A stretch of 64,000 nucleotides of DNA, taken from assembly GCF_004014775.2 (NCBI RefSeq), contig NZ_CP042808.1:2657501-2721500 (forward strand). Reading direction: 5' to 3'. This DNA is from Acetobacter oryzoeni (GTDB lineage: Bacteria > Pseudomonadota > Alphaproteobacteria > Acetobacterales > Acetobacteraceae). Both the position numbers and the translations under genes were made by a program. The notes under the pieces were generated by a model that saw nothing but the letters and a program-made list of their open reading frames with translations, did not search any database and was not told the DNA's origin. Each line of letters begins with the position of its first letter. The stretch's first letter is position 1. Below are positions 17,453 through 27,169 of this stretch, one piece after another.

Positions 17453-18544
17453 TTAAATCTGCCGTGCCAGTTGCCGGAAAATGGCATCGCCATTTTCAAA
17501 AAACTTTTCTTTGCTGAACTTTTCCAACACAAATTGTCTGGCATTCTGACCAACTTCAGAAAGCCTCTCTGGCTGTGCAAGCACTGCCGCCAATGTATCG
17601 GCCAGCATAATTGGGTCTTCAGGTTGCACCTTCCACCCAGTTACGTTTTCTACAATAGACCGATCCATTTCCCCCACATCACTGCCAATTACAGGTAAAC
17701 CTGCCTGCATGGCCTCATGCATAGCAATGCAAAATCCTTCCCGCCGGGAAGGCTGAAGATAAAGATGCTGAGTCTGCAAAAAGTTCTGAGACGAAGACGC
17801 AAAGCCTGAAAAACGAATATTCGTCAGCTTTAATGCTCTTGCCATCTGCTCAAGATGGGCACGTTCTTGCCCCTCTCCTGCTATCGTCACTTCAAACGCT
17901 GGCAACGATGTATAAGCCTGCAGGCGCTGAAGAGCTGTGCATAGAATATCGTATCCCTTGGCGATATGCAGCCGCCCGAGTGAACCTGCGCGAATTACTT
18001 CTCCCGGCTTCCAAGGCTCTGCTGGCTTAATATCCGGCGAGGCCTGAAAAACCGGCCAAGACATAACTTTATTTGCGGGAAGTTTAAGCCGTTCACGCGT
18101 GATATCTGCCACGCATTCCGAATCACACACCCACAGTTTTGAAAGAGATTTGGCGGCCCGCAAAAGGCGGATATTGACCGGTTTCAAAAATGCGTTGTGC
18201 TGCCAGCTGATAACCGGCACTCCCAAACCGCGCCCAACCTGCTGCCCAATCAGAGTAGAGCGGGTTAAGGATGTCCAAATCTGGGTTGGGTGCCATGCTG
18301 CCAGTTTACGGCGCAGCCATAAATAAGCCTGAAGGTGATCACTTTCTCCACCTTCTCTAATGTGTATGTCCAGCCCTGCCGCTTGGAGTGCCGGCTCTGC
18401 CCGCCTATCACGCGGGGTCAGCACAAATACGCCAACCTCGCACCCACGCGCCCGAAAGAAACCGGTAATGGAGGGCACCATAGCTCCTGTGCCGCCACCT
18501 TCTAGCGAGTTAATTACATAAGCTATTTTTTTAGGGTACAGCAC
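17453..18544 (-). CDS. Glycosyltransferase family 4
   Basis: Predicted GT-B fold sugar transferase of 363 residues, cytoplasmic and peripheral to the membrane. The N-terminal Rossmann half begins KIAYVINSLEGGGTGAMV. The C-terminal donor-binding half has SLGRLHIAKGYD, VTIAGEGQER and the EX7E-like PSRREGFCIAMHEAMQAGLPVIGSD. Those features place it in GT4 (WaaG/CapM-like), but acceptor and donor are unknown. Starts at GTG 18544 with AGGGG 9 bases upstream. It could contribute to LPS core or exopolysaccharide, since an O-antigen ligase gene is about 2 kb away. Confidence 0.88.
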   Translation of the reverse strand: MLYPKKIAYVINSLEGGGTGAMVPSITGFFRARGCEVGVFVLTPRDRRAEPALQAAGLDIHIREGGESDHLQAYLWLRRKLAAWHPTQIWTSLTRSTLIGQQVGRGLGVPVISWQHNAFLKPVNIRLLRAAKSLSKLWVCDSECVADITRERLKLPANKVMSWPVFQASPDIKPAEPWKPGEVIRAGSLGRLHIAKGYDILCTALQRLQAYTSLPAFEVTIAGEGQERAHLEQMARALKLTNIRFSGFASSSQNFLQTQHLYLQPSRREGFCIAMHEAMQAGLPVIGSDVGEMDRSIVENVTGWKVQPEDPIMLADTLAAVLAQPERLSEVGQNARQFVLEKFSKEKFFENGDAIFRQLARQI

Positions 18545-18669
18545 GTCATCAGCCCCTGCGCAGAGAAACGATAAAACCCATCTGTTCAGAACTGATTAGG
18601 TAAGCAAAAAACCGTTTCCGGTAAAAAGGCAGCACTCTTCAAACTTTGAAAAATGCTGCCGTAGCAAGA

Positions 18670-19065
18670 TTATCTGTGACCGCCACCACCGGGGCCGCCG
18701 GGTCCACCATGGCCACCGGGACCACCGCCACCGGGACGACCACCGCCTCCTGGCCCGCCACCGGGGCCTCCTCCACCAGGTGGGCGACCACCTCCGCCAC
18801 CACCACCTGGGCGTGGCCCAGGGCCAATACCCCCGCCATGCCCACCGGGACGCCCCCCCGGCGGGCCAAAACCTGGGCGCGGCGGCCGCGGGCCGCGGCC
18901 ACCGCCGCCCCAAACGCCGTAACCATAATAATCATCATATACGGGGCCATAGCCTGAATATCCGTAAGGATAATACAGGCCACCATCTCCATAATAGGGG
19001 CCACCGCATGCGCTCAGGCTGCATAACAGCCCCAGAGCAGACAGTTTTAACGCCAGTTTTTTCAC
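18670..19065 (-). CDS. Glycine/proline-rich lipoprotein, unknown function
   Basis: Predicted 131-residue lipoprotein. GTG 19065 is supported by AAGGAGG 6 bases upstream. The signal peptide ends at lipobox LSAC (Cys20). Next comes a Tyr/Gly segment (about 23-52) and then a low-complexity tail of Gly, Pro, Arg and His (GGGRPGG-like units) to the end, terminating GGGGHR. No fold can be assigned. The DNA is highly repetitive here (18.68-18.91 kb), so reading frames on the opposite strand are artefacts. A metal-binding or surface-coat role is possible from the His/Gly content but is speculation. Confidence 0.7.
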   Translation of the reverse strand: MKKLALKLSALGLLCSLSACGGPYYGDGGLYYPYGYSGYGPVYDDYYGYGVWGGGGRGPRPPRPGFGPPGGRPGGHGGGIGPGPRPGGGGGGGRPPGGGGPGGGPGGGGRPGGGGPGGHGGPGGPGGGGHR

Positions 19066-19086
19066 GGTAGCCTCCTTATCGGTCTA

Positions 19087-20355
19087 TCAGGCTGAAGCCC
19101 CAACCTTCACCAAAACATGATGTTTTTTGCCAGCAGAAAGTTTGACGGCACCATCAACCATATCCTGCTGTGTAATCAGCTTATTTTCATCCTGTATCAC
19201 GTCATTATTGAGACGTGCCCCGCCACCACGTACCAAACGCCGGGCTTCTCCGTTTGTTTTCACCAGTCCTGCTTCTGCAAACAGACGAAAAACCGGAATA
19301 CCTGCGGCCATATCGGCTTCTGCCACTTCATGCACCGGCAGGTCTGCCGCAGCTACGCGGCCTTCTTCAAACGTCTGACGGGCCGCTTCTGCTGCAGCCA
19401 AAGCGGCATTTCGCCCATGACACAAAGCTGTGGCTTCTGTGGCCAGAACTTTCTTGGCTTCGTTAATTTCCGCACCTTGCAGAGCTTCCAGACGCGCGCA
19501 TTCTTCAAGCGGCAACTCGGTAAACAGGCGCAGAAAACGGCCTACATCTGCATCTTCCGTGTTGCGCCAGAACTGCCAGTAATCAAACACCGGCAAGCGT
19601 TTTTCAGACAGCCATACAGCACCGTTGGCTGTCTTACCCATTTTGGCGCCAGATGACGTTGTAAGCAGCGGCGTTGTCAGCCCCATAACGCTTTTCTGAT
19701 CCGTACGGCGCACCAGTTCTACGCCGGAAATAATGTTGCCCCATTGGTCTGACCCACCAAGTTGCAACACCACATCCATGCGACGATTGAGTTCACGGAA
19801 ATCGTAGGACTGAAGAATGGAATAGTTAAATTCCAGAAACGTCAGCCCCTGCTCGCGCTCAAGGCGGTTTTTAACGGAATCAAACGCCAGCATACGATTG
19901 ATGGAAAAATGCACGCCCACATCACGCAGCAGGTCAATATAGGCCAGCTTGTCCAGCCAATCTGCATTGTTCACAAGCGCTGCTTCAGATGCACCAGAAC
20001 CAAAGGTAAGGAACTGACGCAAGCAGCCTTCAATACCAGCCAGATTGGTCTGGATGATATCTTCCGTCATCAACCGCCGGGCTTCTTCCCGGAAGGATGG
20101 ATCACCAATACGGGCTGTGCCACCACCCACCAGCGCTATTGGCCGGTGGCCGTGTTTTTGCAACAGCCGCAACATCATAATCTGAATAAGGCTGCCTACG
20201 TGCAGGCTATCTGCCGTAGGATCAAACCCGATATAGGCCGCCACGGATTTTTCTGCCATCAGCGCATCCAGCGCATCGGCATCCGTGCACTGAAAAATAA
20301 AGCCGCGTGCAGCGGCTTCCCGCATGAAAGAACTCTTAAACCCGTTCTCGACCAT
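19087..20355 (-). CDS. tyrS: Tyrosyl-tRNA synthetase
   Basis: Charges tRNA-Tyr. It is 422 residues, class Ic. The HIGH-type motif is HVGS (52-55), the tyrosine/adenylate region includes [11 protein letters not shown] (198-208), and the KMSKS-type loop reads KMGKT (238-242). A C-terminal S4 domain (about 350-420) binds the tRNA anticodon arm. AGGAT sits just before the ATG. It lies 21 bases upstream of the glycine-rich lipoprotein gene on the same strand, so read-through is possible. Confidence 0.97.
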   Translation of the reverse strand: MVENGFKSSFMREAAARGFIFQCTDADALDALMAEKSVAAYIGFDPTADSLHVGSLIQIMMLRLLQKHGHRPIALVGGGTARIGDPSFREEARRLMTEDIIQTNLAGIEGCLRQFLTFGSGASEAALVNNADWLDKLAYIDLLRDVGVHFSINRMLAFDSVKNRLEREQGLTFLEFNYSILQSYDFRELNRRMDVVLQLGGSDQWGNIISGVELVRRTDQKSVMGLTTPLLTTSSGAKMGKTANGAVWLSEKRLPVFDYWQFWRNTEDADVGRFLRLFTELPLEECARLEALQGAEINEAKKVLATEATALCHGRNAALAAAEAARQTFEEGRVAAADLPVHEVAEADMAAGIPVFRLFAEAGLVKTNGEARRLVRGGGARLNNDVIQDENKLITQQDMVDGAVKLSAGKKHHVLVKVGASA

Positions 20356-20474
20356 TTATCCTGTCCCTTCTCTCCGGCCCCTGTCTGCAGGGCAGAACCA
20401 GCAGACAGACGCTCTAGCATGAGAGAGCAGAGAACAGAAACACTCAGCCCAACAGCATTTGGCTGAAAAAATCC

Positions 20475-21932
20475 TTAAGCCGTGCCGCCCACTGTCAGGC
20501 CGGTCATTTTAAGAGCGGGCTGGCCAACCCCAACTGGCACGCCCTGCCCGGCTTTACCGCAGGTGCCAATGCCGGGGTCCAATTCCAGATTACCCCCAAT
20601 CATGGAAACCTGCGTCATGGCCTCCGCCCCGCTTCCAATCAGGGTTGCACCTTTTACGGGGGCCGTTACGCGGCCATTTTCGATCAGATAGGCTTCGGAT
20701 GCTGCAAATACGAACTTACCCGAGGTAATATCCACCTGCCCACCGCCAAAGTGCACCGCATACAAGCCGCGCTTTACAGAAGAAATCATTTCCTCCGTGG
20801 TTGCAGATCCGGGCTGCATAATGGTGTTGGTCATACGCGGCAGTGGCATATGTGCGTAAGACTGGCGGCGGCCATTCCCCGTAGGGGCCATACCCATAAG
20901 GCGAGCATTCAGCCTGTCCTGCAGATATCCCTGCAAAATACCATCTTCAATCAATACCGTGCGGCCTGTGGGCGTGCCTTCGTCATCTATGGTCAGGCTT
21001 CCGCGCCGATCGGGCAGAGAGCCATCATCCACCACCGTAACACCGGGGGACGCCACACGCTTGCCAATACGCCCAGCAAATACGGACGTGCCTTTGCGGT
21101 TAAAATCACCTTCCAGCCCATGGCCAACAGCTTCATGCAGCAAAATGCCGGGCCAACCGGCACCCAGCACAACTTCCATGGCACCGGCTGGCGCAGGCTG
21201 GGCTTCCAACGCAACCAATGCCTGCCGCAAAGCTTCATCCACAGCGCCCTGCCATGTTTCTTCATTCAGCAAGCGGTTAATTTCATACCGGCCACCCAGC
21301 CCGTAACTGCCACTTTCGCGCTTGCCATCATGTTCCACCACAACAGATACATTCAGCCGCACCAATGGGCGCAAATCTGCCGCCCGTGTGCCATCGGCCC
21401 GCATGATCTGCACAGCCTGCCATTCCCCCGAAAGGGAGGCCATAACCTGCACCACGCGGCTATCTTTGCCACGTGCATAAGCATCTATTTTTGAAAGCAG
21501 GCCAGAGCGGGTAGCAAAATCACTATCACCCAGTGGGTTGGCATCTGTATAAAGCCGCTGGTTGGTAGCCCGTGGCGGTGCCGCCATCTGGCCAGAGCGC
21601 CCTGCACGCACGGCACTTACGGCATCTACGGCACGCTGCAAGGAAGAACGGCTGAGTTCATCCGAATGAGCAAAACCTGTTTCTTCCCCCAATACAGCGC
21701 GCAAACCAAACCCACTGCTTGTATTAAAGGATGCCGAACGGATAACACCATCATCCAGAGCAATGCCTTCGCTTTCTCTGTATTCCAGAAAAAGCTCACC
21801 ATCCTCCATTCCAGCCAATGCCGTTTTTGTCAGCTTTTCCGCATCATCTTTATGCAGTTGCGCATCGGGACGATGAAAAAACAGCTGGTCCGTAACGGCG
21901 AGAGCACCCGGATGCTGAGAGGAAGAAGACAT
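20475..21932 (-). CDS. tldD: Metalloprotease TldD
   Basis: Catalytic subunit of the TldD/TldE(PmbA) protease, which trims peptides such as microcin precursors and CcdA. It has 485 residues from ATG 21932, supported by GAAGGG 10 bases upstream; the longer frame begins at TTG 21941. The zinc motif HEAVGH (His266, Glu267, His271) is intact, followed by GLEGDFNRKGTSVF. The C-terminal MIGGNLELDPGIGTCGKAGQ is characteristic of TldD. A TldE partner is not in the window. Confidence 0.95.
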   Translation of the reverse strand: MSSSSQHPGALAVTDQLFFHRPDAQLHKDDAEKLTKTALAGMEDGELFLEYRESEGIALDDGVIRSASFNTSSGFGLRAVLGEETGFAHSDELSRSSLQRAVDAVSAVRAGRSGQMAAPPRATNQRLYTDANPLGDSDFATRSGLLSKIDAYARGKDSRVVQVMASLSGEWQAVQIMRADGTRAADLRPLVRLNVSVVVEHDGKRESGSYGLGGRYEINRLLNEETWQGAVDEALRQALVALEAQPAPAGAMEVVLGAGWPGILLHEAVGHGLEGDFNRKGTSVFAGRIGKRVASPGVTVVDDGSLPDRRGSLTIDDEGTPTGRTVLIEDGILQGYLQDRLNARLMGMAPTGNGRRQSYAHMPLPRMTNTIMQPGSATTEEMISSVKRGLYAVHFGGGQVDITSGKFVFAASEAYLIENGRVTAPVKGATLIGSGAEAMTQVSMIGGNLELDPGIGTCGKAGQGVPVGVGQPALKMTGLTVGGTA

Positions 21933-22057
21933 GCACGACAACCCTTCAGGAAGAAATGGCCATACCGTAATGGCTCATACACAAAACATAGGAAGTTAAA
22001 CCGCCACGTAAACCCGGCATGGTGAGCTTTTCCGCAGCAATCTTGGCTGGGCCCGGC

Positions 22058-22753
22058 TTATACACCGGGCAATTCATTCACAGTGACAACGCGCCAGCCC
22101 ACTTCCAAACGTTCCAAGATGGTCAGCGCCAGATTCTGCACGGAAAAATGAAGTGCCGTTTCGGCATGAATCCGCAGGGCATGGGCCAAAGCCGCACGCA
22201 CCACGCCACCATGCGTTACCGCTATAATATCTTGGTGTGCATATTTATCTGCCAGCCTGTCCAGCAAGCGGCCAACACGTGCGCAAACATCAATCATGCT
22301 TTCGCCTTCGGGCGGGCATTCCGTTGCCCCAACAGCCCAGAATGGATGCGGCGCAAGATTAAGATATTGCGGCAACTCCTCATAAGGCAGACCCTGCCAT
22401 GAGCCTAGGTTCTGCTCGATCAGATCTGGCTCCACTGTCAGCTTGGCTGGGCCATATCCTGCTTCCTGCACGGCCTGCGCTGTGCGTTGTGTGCGAGATA
22501 ACGGGCTTACAAGCCAATGCGCAGGCTTGGGCAAACGTTCTGCCAGTGCCCGATACATCGGCCGTTGTGCAATAAGGCTATCTGGGCACAAAGGCACATC
22601 CATTGCGCCGTACATGCACATACGGGCGTTTTCTTCCACCAATGCGTGGCGGATCAGCCAGAAGCGCGTAATACCCGGTGCCAATTTGGGGCCATCCAGA
22701 AAATGATCCTGAGATGAGGGTAAAACTTTGGGAAGGTCTCTTATTTCATTCAT
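22058..22753 (-). CDS. Histidine phosphatase family protein
   Basis: Phosphoglycerate-mutase-like phosphatase of 231 residues. The catalytic RH motif is at FWLIRHAL (Arg35, His36), the second Arg lies in SPLSRTQRTAQ, and the second His in AVTHGGVVRAAL. Members dephosphorylate sugars, nucleotides or cobalamin intermediates, and the substrate cannot be told here. ATG 22753 is preferred to an in-frame TTG at 22789. It follows the large PLP-fold gene by about 55 bases on the same strand, so they may be co-transcribed. Confidence 0.86.
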   Translation of the reverse strand: MNEIRDLPKVLPSSQDHFLDGPKLAPGITRFWLIRHALVEENARMCMYGAMDVPLCPDSLIAQRPMYRALAERLPKPAHWLVSPLSRTQRTAQAVQEAGYGPAKLTVEPDLIEQNLGSWQGLPYEELPQYLNLAPHPFWAVGATECPPEGESMIDVCARVGRLLDRLADKYAHQDIIAVTHGGVVRAALAHALRIHAETALHFSVQNLALTILERLEVGWRVVTVNELPGV

Positions 22754-22807
22754 AGAATGTGTTGTGCGGCCAGCCAACCGACGACGCAAGAGCCGAAATG
22801 GCTACCC

Positions 22808-24955
22808 CTACAATGCAACAGGGAGCAATGCTTCGGCCTCAACATCCACCATGTTTTCTAGCTGACCAGAAGCAGGCTTTTCCTCCGCCTTCTGTAAAAA
22901 CGGCCAATAGCGCAGGATCAGCGAAATTTTTTCCAGCGCATACTGAACATTTTGTATCTCCTGCTCCAGATACGTTTGATACGCCATGCCCGCAGGCATA
23001 TCTGAGCCAGAAATATGGCGTGCGCTTACAGAAATTCTTAAAGCACCGGCCATTTGTCCGCACACCCGAGCATAGGGCACAGCAACAGGCTGCCCGAGCT
23101 GATAACTTCTGGCCATAATCTGATGCGCTGTATCTGGGCAGCCAAACGGCAGATAGCCAGAAATATCCTGCTTTAACCACACATGCAGTTGACGACATTC
23201 CGCAAGATTTAGAACGGGGGTCATGCCACTATTGCCCCCAGCATGTATCAGAAAAGAAAAAATGGTCTGCTGCTGATCCCACGCGTTGGGCAAGGCATCC
23301 CGTTTTACCAAGGCATCTGGCAACAGTTCTATTGTCTGATCCTGTTCCAGAATATGGCGTATGCCACTCAGAAACTGCTCCAAACGACTCATTTTTTCTG
23401 AAGCAGGCACATTGGCGAAATGTCTGATTTCGGCACAAGCACCAACCCAGCGCAGCAATAGCCCCAAATTAAACCCATTGTTTAAAGAAGCCGTTGCATT
23501 ACAGGCTGGCCATTCTGCCTGATTGAAATAGGCCACCAACCCCGATGGCAACACAGCATCATCCAACCGTTGCCGCCATGTTTCTGGCAATAAAAGCGCC
23601 CCACAAAATGCCGGGCCTGTATAAAATTTGGACCCCGTAACCATAACAGCCCAATCTTGCTGCAAATAGGCCTTTATCCGCTCCGGCATCAGGCGCGCCT
23701 GACACGCATCGACTACAACATCAATCTGGCCCGGATATGTATGGCATAGTGCCTGCACCACCTGCATATCGGGAACAAGCTGACCGGTTTTTGAGGTATC
23801 CAGCAAATAGAGCAGCACACGTTGTCCGGCTTGCACGGCGTTATGAATCTGCTGCTGGCAAATATGGAAAATATTTTGCCGAGAATTCAGTTTGCCGTTT
23901 TCGGTGCGCAGCGGGGCTGTCACCAACTGCGTCCCTGCGGGAAAACCTGCTATTTTCTCGCTTTTACGAACACGGAACCCCAATGCAGTTGTGTTGGCAA
24001 AATGCCGCCCCTGCGTTGCCAATGGCACACCGCTGCCGGTTTCCTCCACCCCGGCCAACACCACACCTACAGCTGGGTTAACAATTAAAGAAAGAGCCAA
24101 CGCAGCCAGTACAGAATCCGTGCCTGATGACGCTAAAATACAGTTGTCGGGTTTTTCAACACCATAGTATTGCGCCAAAAAGGCCTTGATACCCTCTGCC
24201 AACGCAAGCAACGGCTTTTCTGGGGGCTGCGTCAACATATCCCGCACCAGTTCTAACCGACATCGTTCCACTGCATTAAACGCATGTAGTGAGGGAGATG
24301 ATGCCGTGGAAGAAGAATACTGCCCGCCAGTTGGTGAAGGACGATAGGTACAGCCATAACGGTTTTGATGAGTTTGCGGATCAAGCCCGAGTCTTTCATC
24401 CCCGCCTTCGGCCATCAGCACATCGGATGATCCGAGATAGGGCCACACGCGCTGCACCCATAGGCAAAAATCATCATCATTTTCTGTTTGGACAGAAAAA
24501 ACCTGTGGGCCATTTATGGCTGGAAACACAGAAGATACCTGTTGCTGGCATACCTTCTGCAACCATTCCATGTCTGGCAATGTATCTGCTGCCAGCACTT
24601 CAATCCATGTTTCAGGATTGCTCTTTACAGCCCCGCCTGAAGCCTTCCACTTACGTGCAGCACTTCGTGCACAAGCCACCCAGATACGATTTAAATATTT
24701 TTTCACATTATGCGTGGGTAGGCTGTTCAGCAGAAAAACCATCTCCAGCGCCATGCATGCATAAAAACAAGCTGTCTCTTTATTATCCAGAAACGCTTTC
24801 CCAAAAACAGGCCCCCATACTCCGTTACGCTTCTCACAAACAAACGGATCTGATTGCTCTGGTTTTCCAATAACAAAAGAGGAATCAGCCAGAAATGCCA
24901 GCTCCGGAACCATATGCACCCACTGCATCGGATCTGTTTGGCGGGTTCCTGTCAT
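22808..24955 (-). CDS. PLP-dependent enzyme of fold type I with an unassigned N-terminal domain
   Basis: Large protein of 715 residues from ATG 24955. The reading frame continues to TTG 25123 (771 residues), but codon use shifts upstream of this ATG. The C-terminal part has the fold-type I marks: LASSGTDSVLAAL (phosphate site, about 275-287), VVVDACQARL (Asp416, Gln419 contact the cofactor ring) and VTGSKFYTGPAF, where Lys443 is the likely Schiff-base lysine. It looks closest to class V aminotransferase or desulfurase-like proteins. The first 250 or so residues match nothing I know. Reaction and substrate unknown. A histidine phosphatase follows; rmlB is divergent. Confidence 0.72.
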   Translation of the reverse strand: MTGTRQTDPMQWVHMVPELAFLADSSFVIGKPEQSDPFVCEKRNGVWGPVFGKAFLDNKETACFYACMALEMVFLLNSLPTHNVKKYLNRIWVACARSAARKWKASGGAVKSNPETWIEVLAADTLPDMEWLQKVCQQQVSSVFPAINGPQVFSVQTENDDDFCLWVQRVWPYLGSSDVLMAEGGDERLGLDPQTHQNRYGCTYRPSPTGGQYSSSTASSPSLHAFNAVERCRLELVRDMLTQPPEKPLLALAEGIKAFLAQYYGVEKPDNCILASSGTDSVLAALALSLIVNPAVGVVLAGVEETGSGVPLATQGRHFANTTALGFRVRKSEKIAGFPAGTQLVTAPLRTENGKLNSRQNIFHICQQQIHNAVQAGQRVLLYLLDTSKTGQLVPDMQVVQALCHTYPGQIDVVVDACQARLMPERIKAYLQQDWAVMVTGSKFYTGPAFCGALLLPETWRQRLDDAVLPSGLVAYFNQAEWPACNATASLNNGFNLGLLLRWVGACAEIRHFANVPASEKMSRLEQFLSGIRHILEQDQTIELLPDALVKRDALPNAWDQQQTIFSFLIHAGGNSGMTPVLNLAECRQLHVWLKQDISGYLPFGCPDTAHQIMARSYQLGQPVAVPYARVCGQMAGALRISVSARHISGSDMPAGMAYQTYLEQEIQNVQYALEKISLILRYWPFLQKAEEKPASGQLENMVDVEAEALLPVAL

Positions 24956-25156
24956 TGAATTAAAAATACCCTCATTTATAGAAGTTCTACCATACTCAGA
25001 CTGTGTATATTTTTGTCTAACAGATGAGATATCCTTCTCTATCCATCTTTGTATAGAAAAAACATAAGAATGCTGGAGAATTGCTTTCTTATCCCATATG
25101 ACTGATAAGCTATTATCAGGCAATTATATCATTCTGGTCTTGAAGAACGACATAGC

Positions 25157-26215
25157 ATGCGCATCTTATTAACTGGTGGTTGTGGGTTTATCGGGTCTGC
25201 CGTTATTCGCCACATCATACACAATACCTCACATTCTGTCCTGAATGTTGACTGCATGACCTATGCAGCCTCACCTGAAACAGTTGAGGACGCTCCAGAG
25301 AGCGAACGCTATACGTTCTCACAGACCAACATCACAGATACACCTGCGTTGGAACAGTTGTTCAACAGCTTTAAACCAGATGCAGTTATGCATTTGGCGG
25401 CGGAAAGTCATGTTGATCGCTCCATTGATGGGCCTGGGGTCTTTATCCAGACAAATGTAGTGGGCACATACTCCATGCTGGAGGCCGCCCGCAAATACTG
25501 GATGACACTGGATAAGGAAGCGCAACAAGCCTTCCGTTTCCACCACATTTCTACAGATGAAGTGTTTGGTGCGCTTGGTCCCAATGATCCGCCATTCACC
25601 GAAACAACGCCTTATGACCCGCGCAGCCCGTATTCTGCCAGCAAAGCCTCTTCCGATCACTTGGTTCGGGCATGGTATCACACTTTTGGGCTGCCCACTT
25701 TTGTCACCAACACGACAAATAACTACGGTATCTGGCATTTCCCTGAAAAACTGATCCCGCTGATCACCATCAACGCCATTGAGGGCAAGGAACTGCCCGT
25801 ATATGGCAAGGGCGACAATGTGCGGGATTGGCTCTTTGTGGAAGACCACGCCGAAGCCTTGGTGAAAGCTGTTGAAAAAGGCAAACCGGGCGAAACCTAC
25901 GCTATTGGCGCACGCCAACCGCGTACCAATCTGGAAGTTGTGCAGACAATCTGCCGCATTCTGGATGAGCTTTGCCCCGATGCAGCAGGCCCGCGTGAAC
26001 GGCTGATCCGTTATGTAACAGATCGCCCCGGACATGATTTCCGTTACGAAATTGACCCTTCCCACGCCGAGCAGGCGCTGGACTGGAAAGCCAAGCATAA
26101 TTTTGAAGCCGGCATCCGCCGCACTGTCCAGTGGTATCTGGACAACCGCACATGGTGGGAAAACATTCGCGCCCGCCGCTATACAGGCCAGAGACTGGGA
26201 ACCACTGCTCCATGA
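25157..26215 (+). CDS. rmlB: dTDP-glucose 4,6-dehydratase
   Basis: Second step of dTDP-L-rhamnose synthesis, NAD-dependent. It is 352 residues of the extended SDR family. The NAD-binding GGCGFIGS (7-14), the catalytic ISTDEVFG (Thr133, Asp134, Glu135) and YSASK (Tyr159, Lys163) are intact. It is the first gene of a complete rmlBACD operon, and its stop overlaps the rmlA start (ATGA). Confidence 0.97.
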   Translation: MRILLTGGCGFIGSAVIRHIIHNTSHSVLNVDCMTYAASPETVEDAPESERYTFSQTNITDTPALEQLFNSFKPDAVMHLAAESHVDRSIDGPGVFIQTNVVGTYSMLEAARKYWMTLDKEAQQAFRFHHISTDEVFGALGPNDPPFTETTPYDPRSPYSASKASSDHLVRAWYHTFGLPTFVTNTTNNYGIWHFPEKLIPLITINAIEGKELPVYGKGDNVRDWLFVEDHAEALVKAVEKGKPGETYAIGARQPRTNLEVVQTICRILDELCPDAAGPRERLIRYVTDRPGHDFRYEIDPSHAEQALDWKAKHNFEAGIRRTVQWYLDNRTWWENIRARRYTGQRLGTTAP

Positions 26216-27123
26216 CTCACAAACCTGCTACTCCTACCCCCATGAAGGGCATTCTACTGGCGGGCGGATCCGGCACGCGCCTTTACCCCATGACACTGGC
26301 CGCCAGCAAACAGTTGCTGCCCGTTTATGATAAGCCAATGGTCTATTATCCGCTTTCCACGCTCATGCTGGCAGGCATCAAGGATATCATGATCATCAGC
26401 ACCCCGCTGGATCTGCCACAGTTTAAGCGCCTGCTGGGTGATGGTTCTCAGTTTGGTGTAAACTTTGAATATCGCGTCCAACCTTCACCCGATGGTATTC
26501 CACAGGCTTTCCTGATTGCTGAAGACTGGTTGCAAGGTGCACCTTGCGCATTGGCGCTAGGTGATAACCTGATTTTTGCTGATCACCTTAGCGCTTCCCT
26601 TCAGAAAGCAGCCGCACGCCCTCAAGGTGCAACTGTTTTTGCGTATCAGGTACGTGACCCCGAGCGGTATGGCGTTGTTTCCTTTGATGAAACAGACCGT
26701 GCGCTTGATATTGTAGAAAAGCCCACTAATCCACCTTCAAACTGGGCCGTAACTGGCCTGTATTTCTATGATAACCGCGTGCTGGATTTTGCCAAAAAGG
26801 TGAAACCTTCTGCACGTGGTGAATTAGAAATTACAGATCTGAACCGTTTTTATCTGGAAGATGGCAACCTGCAAGTTGAGCGTCTGGGACGTGGTTGCGC
26901 ATGGTTGGATGCCGGTATTCCCGACAGCCTGCTAGAAGCCAGCCAGTTTGTGCACACCATTCAGGCCCGACAGGGCATGCTTGTAGGTTCTCCGGCAGAA
27001 GTGGCCTTCCGTATGGGATATATTTCTGCAGATCATCTTAAAGAGCATGCCAAGCGCATGGGCAAAACAGAACTGGGCCGGGTGCTGTTTAACTTGGCCT
27101 CATCTGAAGGAGCAGGCCGTTAA
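26212..27123 (+). CDS. rmlA: Glucose-1-phosphate thymidylyltransferase
   Basis: First step of dTDP-L-rhamnose synthesis, making dTDP-glucose from dTTP and glucose-1-phosphate. It has 303 residues from ATG 26212, which overlaps the rmlB stop; ATG 26242 (MKGILLAGG) is an alternative. The nucleotidyltransferase signature [35 protein letters not shown] and [11 protein letters not shown] are typical of RmlA. The enzyme is usually feedback-inhibited by dTDP-rhamnose. Confidence 0.97.
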   Translation: MTHKPATPTPMKGILLAGGSGTRLYPMTLAASKQLLPVYDKPMVYYPLSTLMLAGIKDIMIISTPLDLPQFKRLLGDGSQFGVNFEYRVQPSPDGIPQAFLIAEDWLQGAPCALALGDNLIFADHLSASLQKAAARPQGATVFAYQVRDPERYGVVSFDETDRALDIVEKPTNPPSNWAVTGLYFYDNRVLDFAKKVKPSARGELEITDLNRFYLEDGNLQVERLGRGCAWLDAGIPDSLLEASQFVHTIQARQGMLVGSPAEVAFRMGYISADHLKEHAKRMGKTELGRVLFNLASSEGAGR

Positions 27124-27169
27124 GGCTTGCTGTGTTCTTTTCCCGTAGCAACGCAGGAGTTTCCCGCGC

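Noticed and set aside
18596..19070. Several long overlapping frames on both strands rich in Trp/Arg, Ala/Val or Thr/Ala
   Set aside because: They arise from GC-rich repeats of the glycine-rich lipoprotein gene; only the minus-strand frame from GTG 19065 has a lipobox and ribosome-binding site.
20444..20466. TCAGCC/GGCTGA hairpin after tldD
   Set aside because: Six-base stem and no clear T-run on the minus strand; too weak to call as a terminator.
25902..27123. Start of rmlA upstream at 26131
   Set aside because: It would overlap rmlB by 85 bases; ATG 26212 overlaps the rmlB stop by ATGA and begins just before the nucleotide-binding motif.
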